Below are positions 23,888 through 32,132 of a DNA stretch of 32,132 nt, in pieces. The position numbers and the translations under genes are program-made. The stretch comes from Gordonia sp. UBA5067 (lineage in GTDB: Bacteria > Actinomycetota > Actinomycetes > Mycobacteriales > Mycobacteriaceae). The notes beneath the pieces were generated by a model. That model did no database searches. It was not told the origin of the DNA and worked only from the letters and a program-made list of their open reading frames with translations. Where the stretch lies: assembly GCF_002414845.1 (NCBI RefSeq), contig NZ_DIAX01000059.1, forward strand, positions 107,991 through 140,122. Direction: 5' to 3'. The stretch's first letter is position 1. Each line of letters starts with the position of its first letter.

Positions 23888-25576
23888 ATGAGTGAAACGC
23901 CGAACATCGTGCGGTCGAAGGCTGCCCCCAACATCGTCCGGTCGGCCCAATCGCCCAAACGGCCCAACACGCAACTCGATCCCGCGGACCAAGAATGGTG
24001 GCGCCGCGCCGTCATCTACCAGATCTATCCACGGTCGTTCGCCAATTCGAACGGCGACGGGGTGGGCGACCTCGGCGGGATCATCGCCAAGCTCGGCCAC
24101 CTCGAACTCCTCGGTGTCGACGCCATCTGGCTCTCGCCGGTGATGCGCTCCCCCATGGCCGATCACGGCTATGACGTGTCCGATCCACGCGACATCGATC
24201 CCCTGTTCGGTAGCCTCGCCACCTTCGACCGCCTCCTCGCCGAAGCACACGGGCGTGAGATCCGCGTCGCGATGGACGTGGTCCCCAACCACACCAGCAT
24301 CGAACACCCCTGGTTCGCCGCCGCCCTCGCCGCGGCATCCGGGAGCGCCGAGCGCGCGCGCTACTACTTCCGCGACGGACGGGGAGCCGATGGGTCACAG
24401 CCGCCCAACAACTGGGTCAGCGTGTTCGGCGGGCCGGCCTGGTCGCGAATCACTGAGCCCGACGGGACGCCCGGGCAGTGGTACCTGCACCTGTTCGCAC
24501 CGCAGCAGCCCGACCTGAACTTCGAGGACGACGACGTCGTCGCCGATCTGGAGCGGACGCTGCGCTTCTGGCTCGACCGGGGCATCGACGGCTTCCGGAT
24601 CGATGTGGCCCACGGGCTTGCCAAGGCCCCGGGTCTGCCGGACATGGACCTGCACGCCGCGCAGGTGCTGCGGCACACCGATTCTGATCCACGGTTCAAT
24701 AATCCAGAGGTCCACGCGATCCACCGGCGCATTCGAGCCGTCGTCGACGAATACCCCGGCGCGTTCACCGTCGGCGAGGTCTGGGTGGAGAACAACGCCC
24801 AGTTCGCGGCGTACCTCCGGCCCGGCGAGTTGCATCTCGGCTTCAACTTCCGGCTCGCCATGGCCGCCTTCGCCGCCGACGAGATTCGCGCCGCGATCGA
24901 AAACTCACTCGCCGCCGTCGCCACGGTGGGCGCGCCCGCAACCTGGGCACTGTCCAACCACGACGTGTACCGCGAAGTAACCCGCTACGCGCCCGACGAC
25001 TCCCCCGCGGGCCTCGCGATCGGGACCGACCGGGCTCGGGCGATGCTTCTCGTCGAACTGGCCCTACCCGGCACGGCGTTCATCTACAACGGTGCCGAGC
25101 TCGGGCTCCCCAACGTCGCCCTGCCCGACGAGGTGCTGCAAGATCCGGTCTGGCAGCGGTCCGAGCACACCGCGCGTGGTCGAGACGGATGCCGGGTGCC
25201 GATCCCGTGGGAGGGCGAGGACCCCCCGTTCGGGTTCAGCAGCAACCGGCACACGTGGCTGCCGATGCCGCCGGAGTGGGCCGCGTTGACCGCCGAGCAG
25301 CAACTGGAGGATGTGTACTCCACCCTCGCGCTCTACCGCCGGGCCATCGAATTGCGCTTCCACCGCGTCGAGTTCCGCGGGGACGCCATCGACTGGTACG
25401 GCTCCCCCGCCGGATGCCTGGCGTTCCGGCGCTCGGAGGGCCACCTGGTGTGCGCGCTCAACACCGGGCCGAAGCCGGTGTCAGTCCCGCCCGGAGATGT
25501 GTTGTTGACCAGTAAGCCGTTCGTCGACGGCCGACTGCCGGGCAACTCGGCGGTCTGGCTGGTTGCCCATCGGTGA
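23888..25576 (+). CDS. aglA: Alpha-glucosidase, GH13 (AglA-like)
   Basis: 562 aa from ATG 23888 with GGAG 5 nt upstream. Hydrolyses alpha-1,4 or alpha-1,6 glucosides or acts as a transglucosidase; no signal peptide, so cytoplasmic. GH13 regions: DVVPNHTS (region I), GFRIDVAHG with nucleophile Asp239 (II), GEVWVEN with acid/base Glu297 (III), SNHD with Asp359 (IV). Starting near residue 37, RRAVIYQIYPRSFANSNGDGVGDL is the catalytic-barrel start. The first 36 residues are an extension containing two copies of PNIVRS, encoded by an 18-nt imperfect direct repeat. Orthologue by position of Rv2471. The stop codons of this gene and the convergent 25578 gene are 1 nt apart with no hairpin. Confidence 0.92.
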   Translation: MSETPNIVRSKAAPNIVRSAQSPKRPNTQLDPADQEWWRRAVIYQIYPRSFANSNGDGVGDLGGIIAKLGHLELLGVDAIWLSPVMRSPMADHGYDVSDPRDIDPLFGSLATFDRLLAEAHGREIRVAMDVVPNHTSIEHPWFAAALAAASGSAERARYYFRDGRGADGSQPPNNWVSVFGGPAWSRITEPDGTPGQWYLHLFAPQQPDLNFEDDDVVADLERTLRFWLDRGIDGFRIDVAHGLAKAPGLPDMDLHAAQVLRHTDSDPRFNNPEVHAIHRRIRAVVDEYPGAFTVGEVWVENNAQFAAYLRPGELHLGFNFRLAMAAFAADEIRAAIENSLAAVATVGAPATWALSNHDVYREVTRYAPDDSPAGLAIGTDRARAMLLVELALPGTAFIYNGAELGLPNVALPDEVLQDPVWQRSEHTARGRDGCRVPIPWEGEDPPFGFSSNRHTWLPMPPEWAALTAEQQLEDVYSTLALYRRAIELRFHRVEFRGDAIDWYGSPAGCLAFRRSEGHLVCALNTGPKPVSVPPGDVLLTSKPFVDGRLPGNSAVWLVAHR

Positions 25577-25577
25577 C

Positions 25578-26264
25578 TCAGAGGGCGGTAACCGCGAACT
25601 GGTCTCCACGACGCTGATAGACCGCGCCGAACCGGGCGTCGAGGCGGATCCAGGTGCCACTCGCGCGCACGCGGACCGGCTCATCCTCCGCGATGTCCTC
25701 GAGCACCGTCGATTCGCTGATCCCGTGCCCGTGGCGGTCGCGGGCGAAGCCCATCCCGGTGAGGGCGAACAGCGCGCGCAGCGCCACCCCGACGGCGACT
25801 TCGCCGGTCGGATCGGTCACCTCCAGGACTACCTGGTCCAGGAGCGACGTGACTGGCCCGTGCCCGCCCACCGGCTCATTGGCGAGCGCGGCCCCGCGTT
25901 GCGCGAGGTCGACGACGGTCCGCAGCGGGACATCGTCGATCTGCCGGTAGCCCGATTGCGGTGGTAGCGCGCCGCGCCACGCACTGTCGAGCGAGAAGCC
26001 CGGATCGATAGTCAACTGCCCCGCGCCGGCCGCGGACTGCACGACGCCGGCATCGCACACGACATCGGGCGGGCTGATCGAACCGAACACCGATCGTGTC
26101 GCAAGAACATCGAAACCCGTTGTGCCCCATAGTCCGACGAGCCCATCAGCACGCTGCTGAACCCGGATGACCGCTGCTTCGTCGAGGCGCAGCAGTCGGC
26201 CGACGAAAGCGGCCACGTCGCCGGCGTCGGCGGTTGAGGCGAGGGTCAGTCGTCGATCACCCAT
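25578..26264 (-). CDS. Conserved hypothetical protein (Rv2474c-like)
   Basis: 228 aa from ATG 26264 (MGDRRLTLASTADAGDVAAFV). The ATG comes 1 nt after the thioesterase stop (TGAGATG), so translation is coupled. Position between aglA and the thioesterase matches Rv2474c. The sequence has a mixed alpha/beta look (VIRVQQRADGLVGLWGTTGFDVLATRSVFG, then a Glu/Val-rich segment) with no signal peptide, membrane helix, metal site or known catalytic motif that I can see. Function unknown; coupling to a hotdog thioesterase and to glutamate dehydrogenase is the only clue. Confidence 0.8.
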   Translation of the reverse strand: MGDRRLTLASTADAGDVAAFVGRLLRLDEAAVIRVQQRADGLVGLWGTTGFDVLATRSVFGSISPPDVVCDAGVVQSAAGAGQLTIDPGFSLDSAWRGALPPQSGYRQIDDVPLRTVVDLAQRGAALANEPVGGHGPVTSLLDQVVLEVTDPTGEVAVGVALRALFALTGMGFARDRHGHGISESTVLEDIAEDEPVRVRASGTWIRLDARFGAVYQRRGDQFAVTAL

Positions 26265-26265
26265 C

Positions 26266-26715
26266 TCACGCCTCGCGGAGGAATTCGCGCAGGTAGTCCT
26301 TCTCCGCGTCAGACATCCGCCGCGGGCGCTGGGTGTTGATGTCGAATGAGGCCAGGTGGGTCGAGGCGACCACGGCCGGCTTCGAATCCACGTCAGCCCC
26401 GGCCGGGCGGACCTCGTAGCCGACGGTGAAGTCAACCGAGCGCAGCTTCTCCACGAACATCAGGACCTCGATCGGACCCTGATCGTGGCGCAACTGGGCC
26501 TGGTACTTCACGTTCAAGTCGACCACGACGCAGCCCTCGCGCAGCGGTGCCGTCGGCCGCTCGTCGTAGAAGAGCCACGGGATGCGGGCCTCCTCGAGAA
26601 GGGTGACCATGCGCGCGTGGTTGATGTGCTGGAACACATCCATGTCCGACCATCGCACCGGCACCTTGACCAGGTATCCACGGGCAGTCCGGCACCCCTC
26701 GTCGGGAATCTCCAT
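26266..26715 (-). CDS. Acyl-CoA thioesterase, hotdog fold (Rv2475c-like)
   Basis: 149 aa from ATG 26715 (MEIPDEGCRTARGYLVKVPVRWSD). Hydrolyses acyl-CoA thioesters, probably as a homo-oligomer in the cytoplasm. The 4HBT/YbgC signature is clear: RWSDMDVFQHINHARMVTLLEEARIPW, where the first Asp and His-x-Asn are the active-site region. Length fits a single hotdog domain. A longer reading to 26877 runs into gdh and contains no domain sequence. It lies 112 bp downstream of gdh and is coupled to the next gene. Acyl chain specificity cannot be judged. Confidence 0.88.
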   Translation of the reverse strand: MEIPDEGCRTARGYLVKVPVRWSDMDVFQHINHARMVTLLEEARIPWLFYDERPTAPLREGCVVVDLNVKYQAQLRHDQGPIEVLMFVEKLRSVDFTVGYEVRPAGADVDSKPAVVASTHLASFDINTQRPRRMSDAEKDYLREFLREA

Positions 26716-26782
26716 CGTGTACACAGCCTCTCGTGTCGACTTGTCCGGCTCCACCGACCATTGTCCACCGGGCGACTCCCCT

Positions 26783-26823
26783 CCCGCCGAGTGGGCACCC
26801 CCACCCCGCCCAGTGGGCACCCC
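26783..26823. repeat. 19-bp direct repeat between gdh and the thioesterase gene
   Basis: CCCGCCGAGTGGGCACCCC (26783-26801) recurs as CCCGCCCAGTGGGCACCCC (26805-26823), 18/19 identical with a 22-bp period, ending 5 bp from the gdh stop. It may be two regulator sites on the same face of the helix or part of a terminator/attenuator. Confidence 0.4.
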
Positions 26824-26827
26824 AGAC

Positions 26828-29800
26828 TCAGAAGGCGATACTGCGCAACGCCCGAGCCGCAACCGAGAGAGACGCAAACTCGAAGACGTCCGATCCTCGT
26901 ACCTGACCGATCGTCGTCCGCACCCGGGCGATCCGCGCCACGTTGCGCAACTCCCAATCGGCGATTTGTGCCTCCGGCGACTCTGTCGCGTCCCCCTGAA
27001 CCAGAATCGCCTGGGTCAGGGTGCGCAGGACGCCGTGCAGATCGTCGCGGATCGCGAGGCGCGCCTGTACCTGCCACCGATCGTGCGCATCCAGATCGGT
27101 GACAGCGCTCAGCAACTGCTCCACCTGGAGCCGCTCGCACAGCATCCAGTACATGAGCCCCACCTCCGTGACATCACGGTCGGTGATCTCGGCGACGTCG
27201 ATAATGTCGAGCAACGCATAGCTGTGCAGGCTGAGCGCCACCGTGCGCGCCACCGTCGGTTCGACGCCTTCGACGATCAGCCGACGCGCCCGCGAGTCCA
27301 CGTCGGCCCTCGACGCCGACCCGAGCCAACCGTTCAATTCGTCGTGCAGTTCCGCTACGCGGTGGCGGTAGCGGGTGACTTCCGCGGCGAGGGCGAGTGG
27401 CTGCGGTCGGGTCGCCAGGAACCAGCGCGACGCGCGGAACAGGAGTCGGCGCGAGTAGTACAGCATCTCGTCGATCACCGCAGTGGCGACCGGCGACGCA
27501 ACCAGTCGCGTCCACAGCGGACGCAGGTCGAAAACCTCGGTGACCACCACAAAGGCGCGCACCGCGTCGATCGGGCCAACCCCGCTGCCCTCCCCGAGGC
27601 GGAATACGTGCGACAGCCCACCCAAGTCGACGACGTCGTTGACAATGCTCGTCGCGATGATCTCCCGCCGCAGCCGATGCCCGTGGAGCTCACCGGAGAA
27701 GCGCTCCACCACCGCGGTCGGGAAATAGCCGCGCAACCGGACGGTGAACAGGTCATTGTCTGGGAGCTCGGAATCGAGCAGGTCCGACTTGAGGCCGAGT
27801 TTGACCTGAGCCATCAGGGTGGCCAGTTCCGGCGACGTCAGTGCACGCGCCCGACCCGCCGCCCGCGTCGAGGCGAATCGGTCCCGCAGCTGTGCCGGCG
27901 TGGGCAGCCCTTCCAGGGCCAGGTCGACCTTGCGCCGGTCGGCGAGGTCGGCCAACATCCGCTCATGGGTATCGACGTAACGCGACGCCTGAGTGCGTTC
28001 GAAGCCGAGTTCGTTGTTTTGGGCGACGTTGTCAGCGAGGACCGCATCGGCGACGTCGTCGGTCAACGATGCCAGGAAGTCGGCGCGGGTATGAGCACCC
28101 AGGGCACCCGAGGTCACTGCCGCCTGCAGCAGGATCTTGAGGTTGACCTCGTGATCGGAACAATCGACACCGGCAGAGTTGTCCAGGGCATCGGTGTTTA
28201 TGGCGACTTCGTGCAGGTCGGCCTCGATCCGCCCCTGTTCGGTGACCCCGAGATTGCCGCCCTCCCCGACGACGGTCACGCGGAGCCGGTTGGCATCGAC
28301 GCGTACCGCATCGTTGGCCTTGTCCCCAACCTCCGCATTCGTCTGCGTCGACGCCTTGATGTAGGTGCCGATCCCGCCGTTCCACAGCAAGTCGACCGGG
28401 GCGAGCAGCATGGCCCGGATCAGCTCCGGCGGCGCAAGCTCGGCGACATCGTCGTCGAGTCCGAGCACCGATCGCACCTGTGGCGTGATCGGGATGGACT
28501 TTCGGTCGCGACTGAAGACGCCGCCGCCCGCGCTGATCTGCCCAGTGTCATAATCGTCCCACGACGAGCGCGGAAGGTCGAACAGTCGCTTGCGCTCGAC
28601 AAACGAGGACGCCGGATCCGGATCGGGGTCGAGGAAGACATGGCGGTGGTCGAAGGCCCCGACCAGTCGGATATGCGCCGAGCGCAGCATGCCGTTGCCG
28701 AACACGTCCCCGCTCATGTCACCGATGCCGACGACGGTGATGTCCTGGCGCTGCGGGTCGATCCCGATCTCGGCGAAGTGGCGCTGGACCGAGATCCACG
28801 CTCCCCGCGCGGTGATTCCCATGGCCTTGTGGTCGTAGCCGACCGAACCGCCCGAGGCGAATGCGTCGCCGAGCCAGAAACCGTAGTCCGCGGCGACCGC
28901 ATTCGCCGCGTCGGAGAAGGACGCGGTCCCCTTGTCGGCGGCGACCACGAGATAGGGGTCGTCGCGGTCGCGGCGGATCACTCGTTCGGGTGTGACGATG
29001 TCCCCGGTGACCAGGTCGATGTTGTCGGTCACGTCGAGGAGTGCGGCGATGAACTCGCGGTAGCGCGACACGACAGTCTCGCGCGAGGGCGATCGACCGT
29101 CTTTGACGACGAATCCCCCCTTTGCGCCGAGTGGCACGATCACCGCGTTTTTCACCGACTGTGCCTTGGCCAGACCGAGGATCTCGGTGCGATAGTCCTC
29201 CCCGCGATCCGACCAGCGCAGCCCGCCGCGCGCAACCATTCCGAAGCGCAGGTGCACGCCCTCGACGCGGGGCGAGTGGACGTACAACTCGAAACGTGGC
29301 CGCGGCGCGGGGGCGAGTGGAATCTTCTGCGGCGCCAGCTTCAGCACCAGTGCACGCCGGACTCCCGGCGAATAGTCCTGTGACACAAAGGCATTGGTCC
29401 GCAAGGTGGCCAGCACCGCCGATCGCAAGGCCGACAACACGCGATCGGCGTCCAGGCTGAAGACCTTGGCCGCCTCCGCGTCGAGGCGGACCGCCGCCTC
29501 TGCGCGGCGCTCGTCGTCGGCCTGGTCCGGATCGAATGTCGCCTCGAACAGTGCCAGTAGCGCGGCGGTCACCGCACGGTGCGAGGCGAGCACGTCGGCA
29601 ACGTAGACCGCGCGGTATGCCGAGCCACATTGGCGCAAATAGTGATGGTAGGCGCGCAGGATGGCGACCTCTCGCCAGGTGAGGGCGGTACTCAGGATCA
29701 GTGCGTTGAACGCGTCGAGCTCTGCATCGCCCCGCCAAATCGCCTCGAAGGCATCGATGAGCCGAGCCGTTCGCCCCTCAGGGTCGTCGTCGCCGGCGGG

Positions 29801-31357
29801 CACGTCGACGTCGAACTCGTAGGCCCAGCACGTCACGCCATCGGGTCGGTCGATGCGGAACGCCTGCTCCTCGGCCACCCGCACGCCCAGGCTGTCGAAG
29901 ACAGGCAGCAGATCGGTCAGGTCGGCTGAGTCGTCGCACAGGTAGATCACGACGGTCCGCGGGTCTGGTGCCGCGACGACAACCTCCCCCGGTGACATCG
30001 CCTGCCAGTGAGTCAAATCGTCGTAGGCGCGTCGCGGATCGCGAAGCTCTTGATACGACGGGGAGACCGCCGACGCAAAGCGGAGCAGTTCGGTGCCGTC
30101 GACCTCTTCGGGGACGTTTTCGGCAAGGCGTTCGTCCCAGGTGAGAATCACCGCGCCGAGACCCTCCCGCAGTGCCCGCTGAGCGGGCGATCCCGTTGCA
30201 TACGAGGGCCGGTCAGCGTCCGGGTCGATCCGCATCACGACGTGCAGCAGGGCGCGCGGCCCCTCCCCGACGTGTCCGGTGTACTCGACCTGCGAACCCC
30301 CCAACTCGCCTGCCAACTCATCCTGTAGGCGCAGTCGAGTGGCGGTGCTGTAGCGCTCTCGCGGCAAGTAGACCAGTCCGGCGGCGGTCTGTGTTCGCGG
30401 GTCGACACGCACGAAAACGTCCAGCGCTGACGAAGCCGCCGAGTCCACCAGAGCGTCGATCCGCTTGGCCAGATCATCGGTGGGCGTGGCAAACAACTCA
30501 GCCAGCGGGTAGTTCTGGAGGTAGTCCGTCATCTCCTCGCCGACGAATGACTCGACGTCGACATCAGCATCGTCGAAAACCGCGCTGACCGCCCGCCGTA
30601 CGACGGGGATCTCGAAGACCGACTGGCTCAGGCCCGCCGTGCTCAGCAGACCAATGAAGAATTGCTCCTCGTCGTCGACCCGGATGCTGACCAGAACCGG
30701 AAACTGCGTCCGCACCACCCCCGTCGGAAGATATGCGCGGGCCAAGACAGGCGGCAGGGCACGATCGGCGAGATGCTGGGCACGATAGGCGAGGTGGGGT
30801 CGGCAAATCCCCCGATTCACCTCCGGGCCAGTCTGCCCCAGCGGAACGAAATTCCCATCGCCGAGCCAGCGCAACAGCGCGGCCGTCTCCGGATCCTCGT
30901 CGGCTGAATCCAGGTCGTCGGCGAGGCGCCCCAGCGCTAGGAGCATCGCCGGGCGATCGGCCTGGATCGCGCCGACCTGCTCGAGCGCCGCGGTGGTCGC
31001 CGTGCGCAAGGTGTCATCACCATCGGTGTCGCGTTGACCGGAGTCGCTGAACTGCAGCCGGATCCACGACTCGTCCTCGTCACCGGTGCCACGATCCCCG
31101 GCGCTGAGCAACTGTCCGTGCTCGTCGCGGCGAACGCCGAGAACCGGGTGCTCAATTGTGTCAACGCGCAGACCACGGCCGTGCACTGCCGAGAGGACGG
31201 ATTCGACGAGCATCGGCATGTCGTCATTGATCAGGACCACTTCGCCGTGCCCGTCATCGCAACGACGAATGTCGATGATCGGAGCACCGTCGACACGCAC
31301 TTGTCCAGCTTCGAGGCACTCGACCGGCACGCCGTCCACAAGGTCGATGCTAGACAC
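26828..31357 (-). CDS. gdh: NAD-specific glutamate dehydrogenase, large (L_180-like) class
   Basis: Oxidative deamination of glutamate to 2-oxoglutarate, cytoplasmic. 1509 aa from GTG 31357 (VSSIDLVDGVPVEC). An in-frame stop at 31373 means this GTG is the first possible start. The N-terminal half holds ACT-like regulatory modules (HVVMRIDPDADRPSYATG, DPRTVVIYLCDDSADL). The catalytic ELFV core contains RGGLRWSDRGEDYRTEILGL and the Lys motif VPLGAKGGFVVKDG at about 738-751. Further on are GNGMLRSAHIRLVGAFDHRHVFLDPDP and GGIGTYIKAS. It is about 100 aa shorter than Rv2476c (about 1624 aa), apparently at the N-terminus. In mycobacteria this enzyme is controlled by GarA. Long plus-strand open frames opposite it are antisense shadows. 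Confidence 0.93.
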   Translation of the reverse strand: MSSIDLVDGVPVECLEAGQVRVDGAPIIDIRRCDDGHGEVVLINDDMPMLVESVLSAVHGRGLRVDTIEHPVLGVRRDEHGQLLSAGDRGTGDEDESWIRLQFSDSGQRDTDGDDTLRTATTAALEQVGAIQADRPAMLLALGRLADDLDSADEDPETAALLRWLGDGNFVPLGQTGPEVNRGICRPHLAYRAQHLADRALPPVLARAYLPTGVVRTQFPVLVSIRVDDEEQFFIGLLSTAGLSQSVFEIPVVRRAVSAVFDDADVDVESFVGEEMTDYLQNYPLAELFATPTDDLAKRIDALVDSAASSALDVFVRVDPRTQTAAGLVYLPRERYSTATRLRLQDELAGELGGSQVEYTGHVGEGPRALLHVVMRIDPDADRPSYATGSPAQRALREGLGAVILTWDERLAENVPEEVDGTELLRFASAVSPSYQELRDPRRAYDDLTHWQAMSPGEVVVAAPDPRTVVIYLCDDSADLTDLLPVFDSLGVRVAEEQAFRIDRPDGVTCWAYEFDVDVPAGDDDPEGRTARLIDAFEAIWRGDAELDAFNALILSTALTWREVAILRAYHHYLRQCGSAYRAVYVADVLASHRAVTAALLALFEATFDPDQADDERRAEAAVRLDAEAAKVFSLDADRVLSALRSAVLATLRTNAFVSQDYSPGVRRALVLKLAPQKIPLAPAPRPRFELYVHSPRVEGVHLRFGMVARGGLRWSDRGEDYRTEILGLAKAQSVKNAVIVPLGAKGGFVVKDGRSPSRETVVSRYREFIAALLDVTDNIDLVTGDIVTPERVIRRDRDDPYLVVAADKGTASFSDAANAVAADYGFWLGDAFASGGSVGYDHKAMGITARGAWISVQRHFAEIGIDPQRQDITVVGIGDMSGDVFGNGMLRSAHIRLVGAFDHRHVFLDPDPDPASSFVERKRLFDLPRSSWDDYDTGQISAGGGVFSRDRKSIPITPQVRSVLGLDDDVAELAPPELIRAMLLAPVDLLWNGGIGTYIKASTQTNAEVGDKANDAVRVDANRLRVTVVGEGGNLGVTEQGRIEADLHEVAINTDALDNSAGVDCSDHEVNLKILLQAAVTSGALGAHTRADFLASLTDDVADAVLADNVAQNNELGFERTQASRYVDTHERMLADLADRRKVDLALEGLPTPAQLRDRFASTRAAGRARALTSPELATLMAQVKLGLKSDLLDSELPDNDLFTVRLRGYFPTAVVERFSGELHGHRLRREIIATSIVNDVVDLGGLSHVFRLGEGSGVGPIDAVRAFVVVTEVFDLRPLWTRLVASPVATAVIDEMLYYSRRLLFRASRWFLATRPQPLALAAEVTRYRHRVAELHDELNGWLGSASRADVDSRARRLIVEGVEPTVARTVALSLHSYALLDIIDVAEITDRDVTEVGLMYWMLCERLQVEQLLSAVTDLDAHDRWQVQARLAIRDDLHGVLRTLTQAILVQGDATESPEAQIADWELRNVARIARVRTTIGQVRGSDVFEFASLSVAARALRSIAF

Positions 31358-31446
31358 TCCACCGCCGTTTGGTCACCGGACCCAAGACAACGGCCAAAGT
31401 GAACATTTCGGGCTATCGTGAAGAAACGATCTCGCTAATAGTCACC

Positions 31447-31486
31447 CGGAGTGCGTCATGAGGAACACGGAGTGCGTCATGAGGAA
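31447..31486. repeat. 19-bp tandem repeat before gdh
   Basis: CGGAGTGCGTCATGAGGAA occurs at 31447-31465 and again, identically, at 31468-31486, with a 21-bp period. Each copy contains an ATG in the same frame. Confidence 0.7.
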
Positions 31487-31494
31487 ATCGAACC

Positions 31495-31661
31495 GGACAG
31501 TCACCCGGCGGACCTTCATCTTCGCCCAGCCCGCCCGCGGCCGTAAGCGCAAGCGCAGCGGGAGCGTTCCATCCATGTAGCCTGGCCCAGCACCGCGGAC
31601 AGACACCCGGCGGACCTCCACCTTCGCCCAACCCGCCCGCAGCCGTAAGCGTAGCGGCGGC
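31495..31661. repeat. Two copies of an approximately 65-bp repeat (102-bp period) between gdh and ettA
   Basis: Copy A (from 31495) and copy B (from 31597) share GGACAG-n-CACCCGGCGGACC and continue through CCCGCCCGC-n-GCCGTAAGCG. About 50 of 55 bases match before the copies diverge. Together with the tandem repeat at 31447 they fill most of the 360-bp gap 31358-31717. On the plus strand copy A reads as part of a 40-codon frame (31458-31580) with RRTFIFAQPARGRKRKRSGS. Copy B gives RRTSTFAQPARSRKRSGG. There is no ribosome binding site, so I treat these as non-coding repeats first. No clear gdh promoter was seen. Confidence 0.65.
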
Positions 31662-31717
31662 TGCAACAACTGCTAGATCACCGCGGCTGCGGCAAGCCGG
31701 CCCGCGACCGCCTACCG

Positions 31718-32132
31718 TCAGTCGCGGGTCAGCTTGCGGTGCGTCACCCGGTGAGGACGGGCCGCGTCGGCGCCCAGACGATCGATCTTGTTGGCCTCGT
31801 AGGCCTCAAAGTTGCCCTCGAACCAGAACCATTGCCCTTCCGACACGTTGCCCTCCCACGCCAGAATGTGGGTACAGGTGCGGTCGAGGAACCAGCGGTC
31901 GTGGGAGATGACCACGGCACAACCCGGGAACTGCTCCAGCGCATTCTCCAACGAGGAGAGCGTTTCGACATCGAGGTCGTTGGTCGGCTCATCGAGCAGG
32001 ATCAGGTTGCCGCCCTCTTTGAGGGTGAGCGCCAGATTCAGGCGGTTGCGCTCGCCGCCCGAGAGGACCTCCGACGGCTTCTGCTGATCGGCCCCCTTGA
32101 AGCCGAACGCGCTGACGTAGGCGCGCGAGGGC
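31718..32132 (-). CDS. ettA: EttA, ABC-F ATPase (energy-dependent translational throttle), C-terminal part
   Basis: ABC-F protein that binds the ribosomal E site and responds to energy state. The visible 138 residues are the second ATPase domain: signature [15 protein letters not shown], Walker [13 protein letters not shown] and H-switch SHDRWFLDR. The canonical EttA tail [18 protein letters not shown] ... [11 protein letters not shown] follows. The 5' part lies beyond the window edge, so completeness cannot be judged. It precedes gdh on the same strand as Rv2477c precedes Rv2476c, but here the 360-bp repeat tract separates them. Confidence 0.95.
   Translation of the reverse strand, partial: PSRAYVSAFGFKGADQQKPSEVLSGGERNRLNLALTLKEGGNLILLDEPTNDLDVETLSSLENALEQFPGCAVVISHDRWFLDRTCTHILAWEGNVSEGQWFWFEGNFEAYEANKIDRLGADAARPHRVTHRKLTRD

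Noticed and set aside
26582..29383. 933-codon open frame on the plus strand opposite gdh
   Set aside because: Arg/Val/Asp-rich antisense shadow of a high-GC gene with no domain sequence; gdh on the minus strand has full family motifs.
31447..31486. CRISPR-like repeat
   Set aside because: Only two 19-bp units with a 2-bp separation, no spacers of normal size and no cas genes.

Overview
The window is high-GC actinobacterial DNA of the mycolic-acid group. Its gene order matches what I recall of the Mycobacterium tuberculosis Rv2457c-Rv2477c neighbourhood: clpX, clpP2, clpP1, tig, tRNAs, nei, rpiB, DsbA-like nitroreductase, pepN, ctaJ-like and DUF5130 genes, HNH endonuclease, glbO, aglA, Rv2474c/Rv2475c-like genes, NAD-glutamate dehydrogenase and ettA. 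A Gordonia-like organism is the best guess from protein style and base composition; no database search was possible. GTG starts are frequent. Several genes have a TANNNT -10 box 6-8 nt before the start codon, which suggests leaderless mRNAs.

Layout. 1-3733 (minus strand) is a proteostasis block: clpX (cut by the window edge), clpP2, clpP1 and trigger factor, preceded by tRNA-Pro(TGG) and tRNA-Gly(TCC). 4064-8229 (plus) holds a secreted L,D-transpeptidase with a UUCG-capped terminator and then the two-domain lysX, both envelope functions. 8183-11132 holds nei-rpiB (minus), a membrane M48 protease (plus) and a mycothiol-type DsbA nitroreductase (minus). 11201-15159 (plus) is pepN followed 11 nt later by a DctA-type dicarboxylate symporter.

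15160-18855 is the most accessory-looking part. A 350-bp regulatory region carries an exact CRP/GlxR-type palindrome and further dyads. It precedes a secreted glycine-rich protein of unknown function. Next comes a segment bounded by two copies of the same hairpin. It contains a DUF4185 protein, a 24-nt fragment of the nearby ctaJ gene, a 114-aa membrane protein and a remnant of an IS3-type transposase. The DUF5130 and ctaJ-like genes follow; I link them to the actinobacterial cytochrome bcc-aa3 supercomplex.

18896-21873 is a divergent TetR / flavin monooxygenase / hydrolase cassette with a probable operator lying on the monooxygenase promoter. 21886-26715 contains the HNH endonuclease, a secreted lipase, truncated haemoglobin O, a GH13 alpha-glucosidase, an Rv2474c-like protein and a hotdog thioesterase. 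26828-31357 is the large NAD-dependent glutamate dehydrogenase. A 360-bp repeat-rich intergenic tract separates it from ettA, which is cut by the right edge.

No phage, CRISPR array or defence island was seen. The best candidates for something undescribed are the hairpin-bounded segment with the ctaJ and transposase scars, the secreted glycine-rich protein with its regulatory region, the repeat tract before ettA, and the shared palindromic -10 element between rpiB and the M48 protease.
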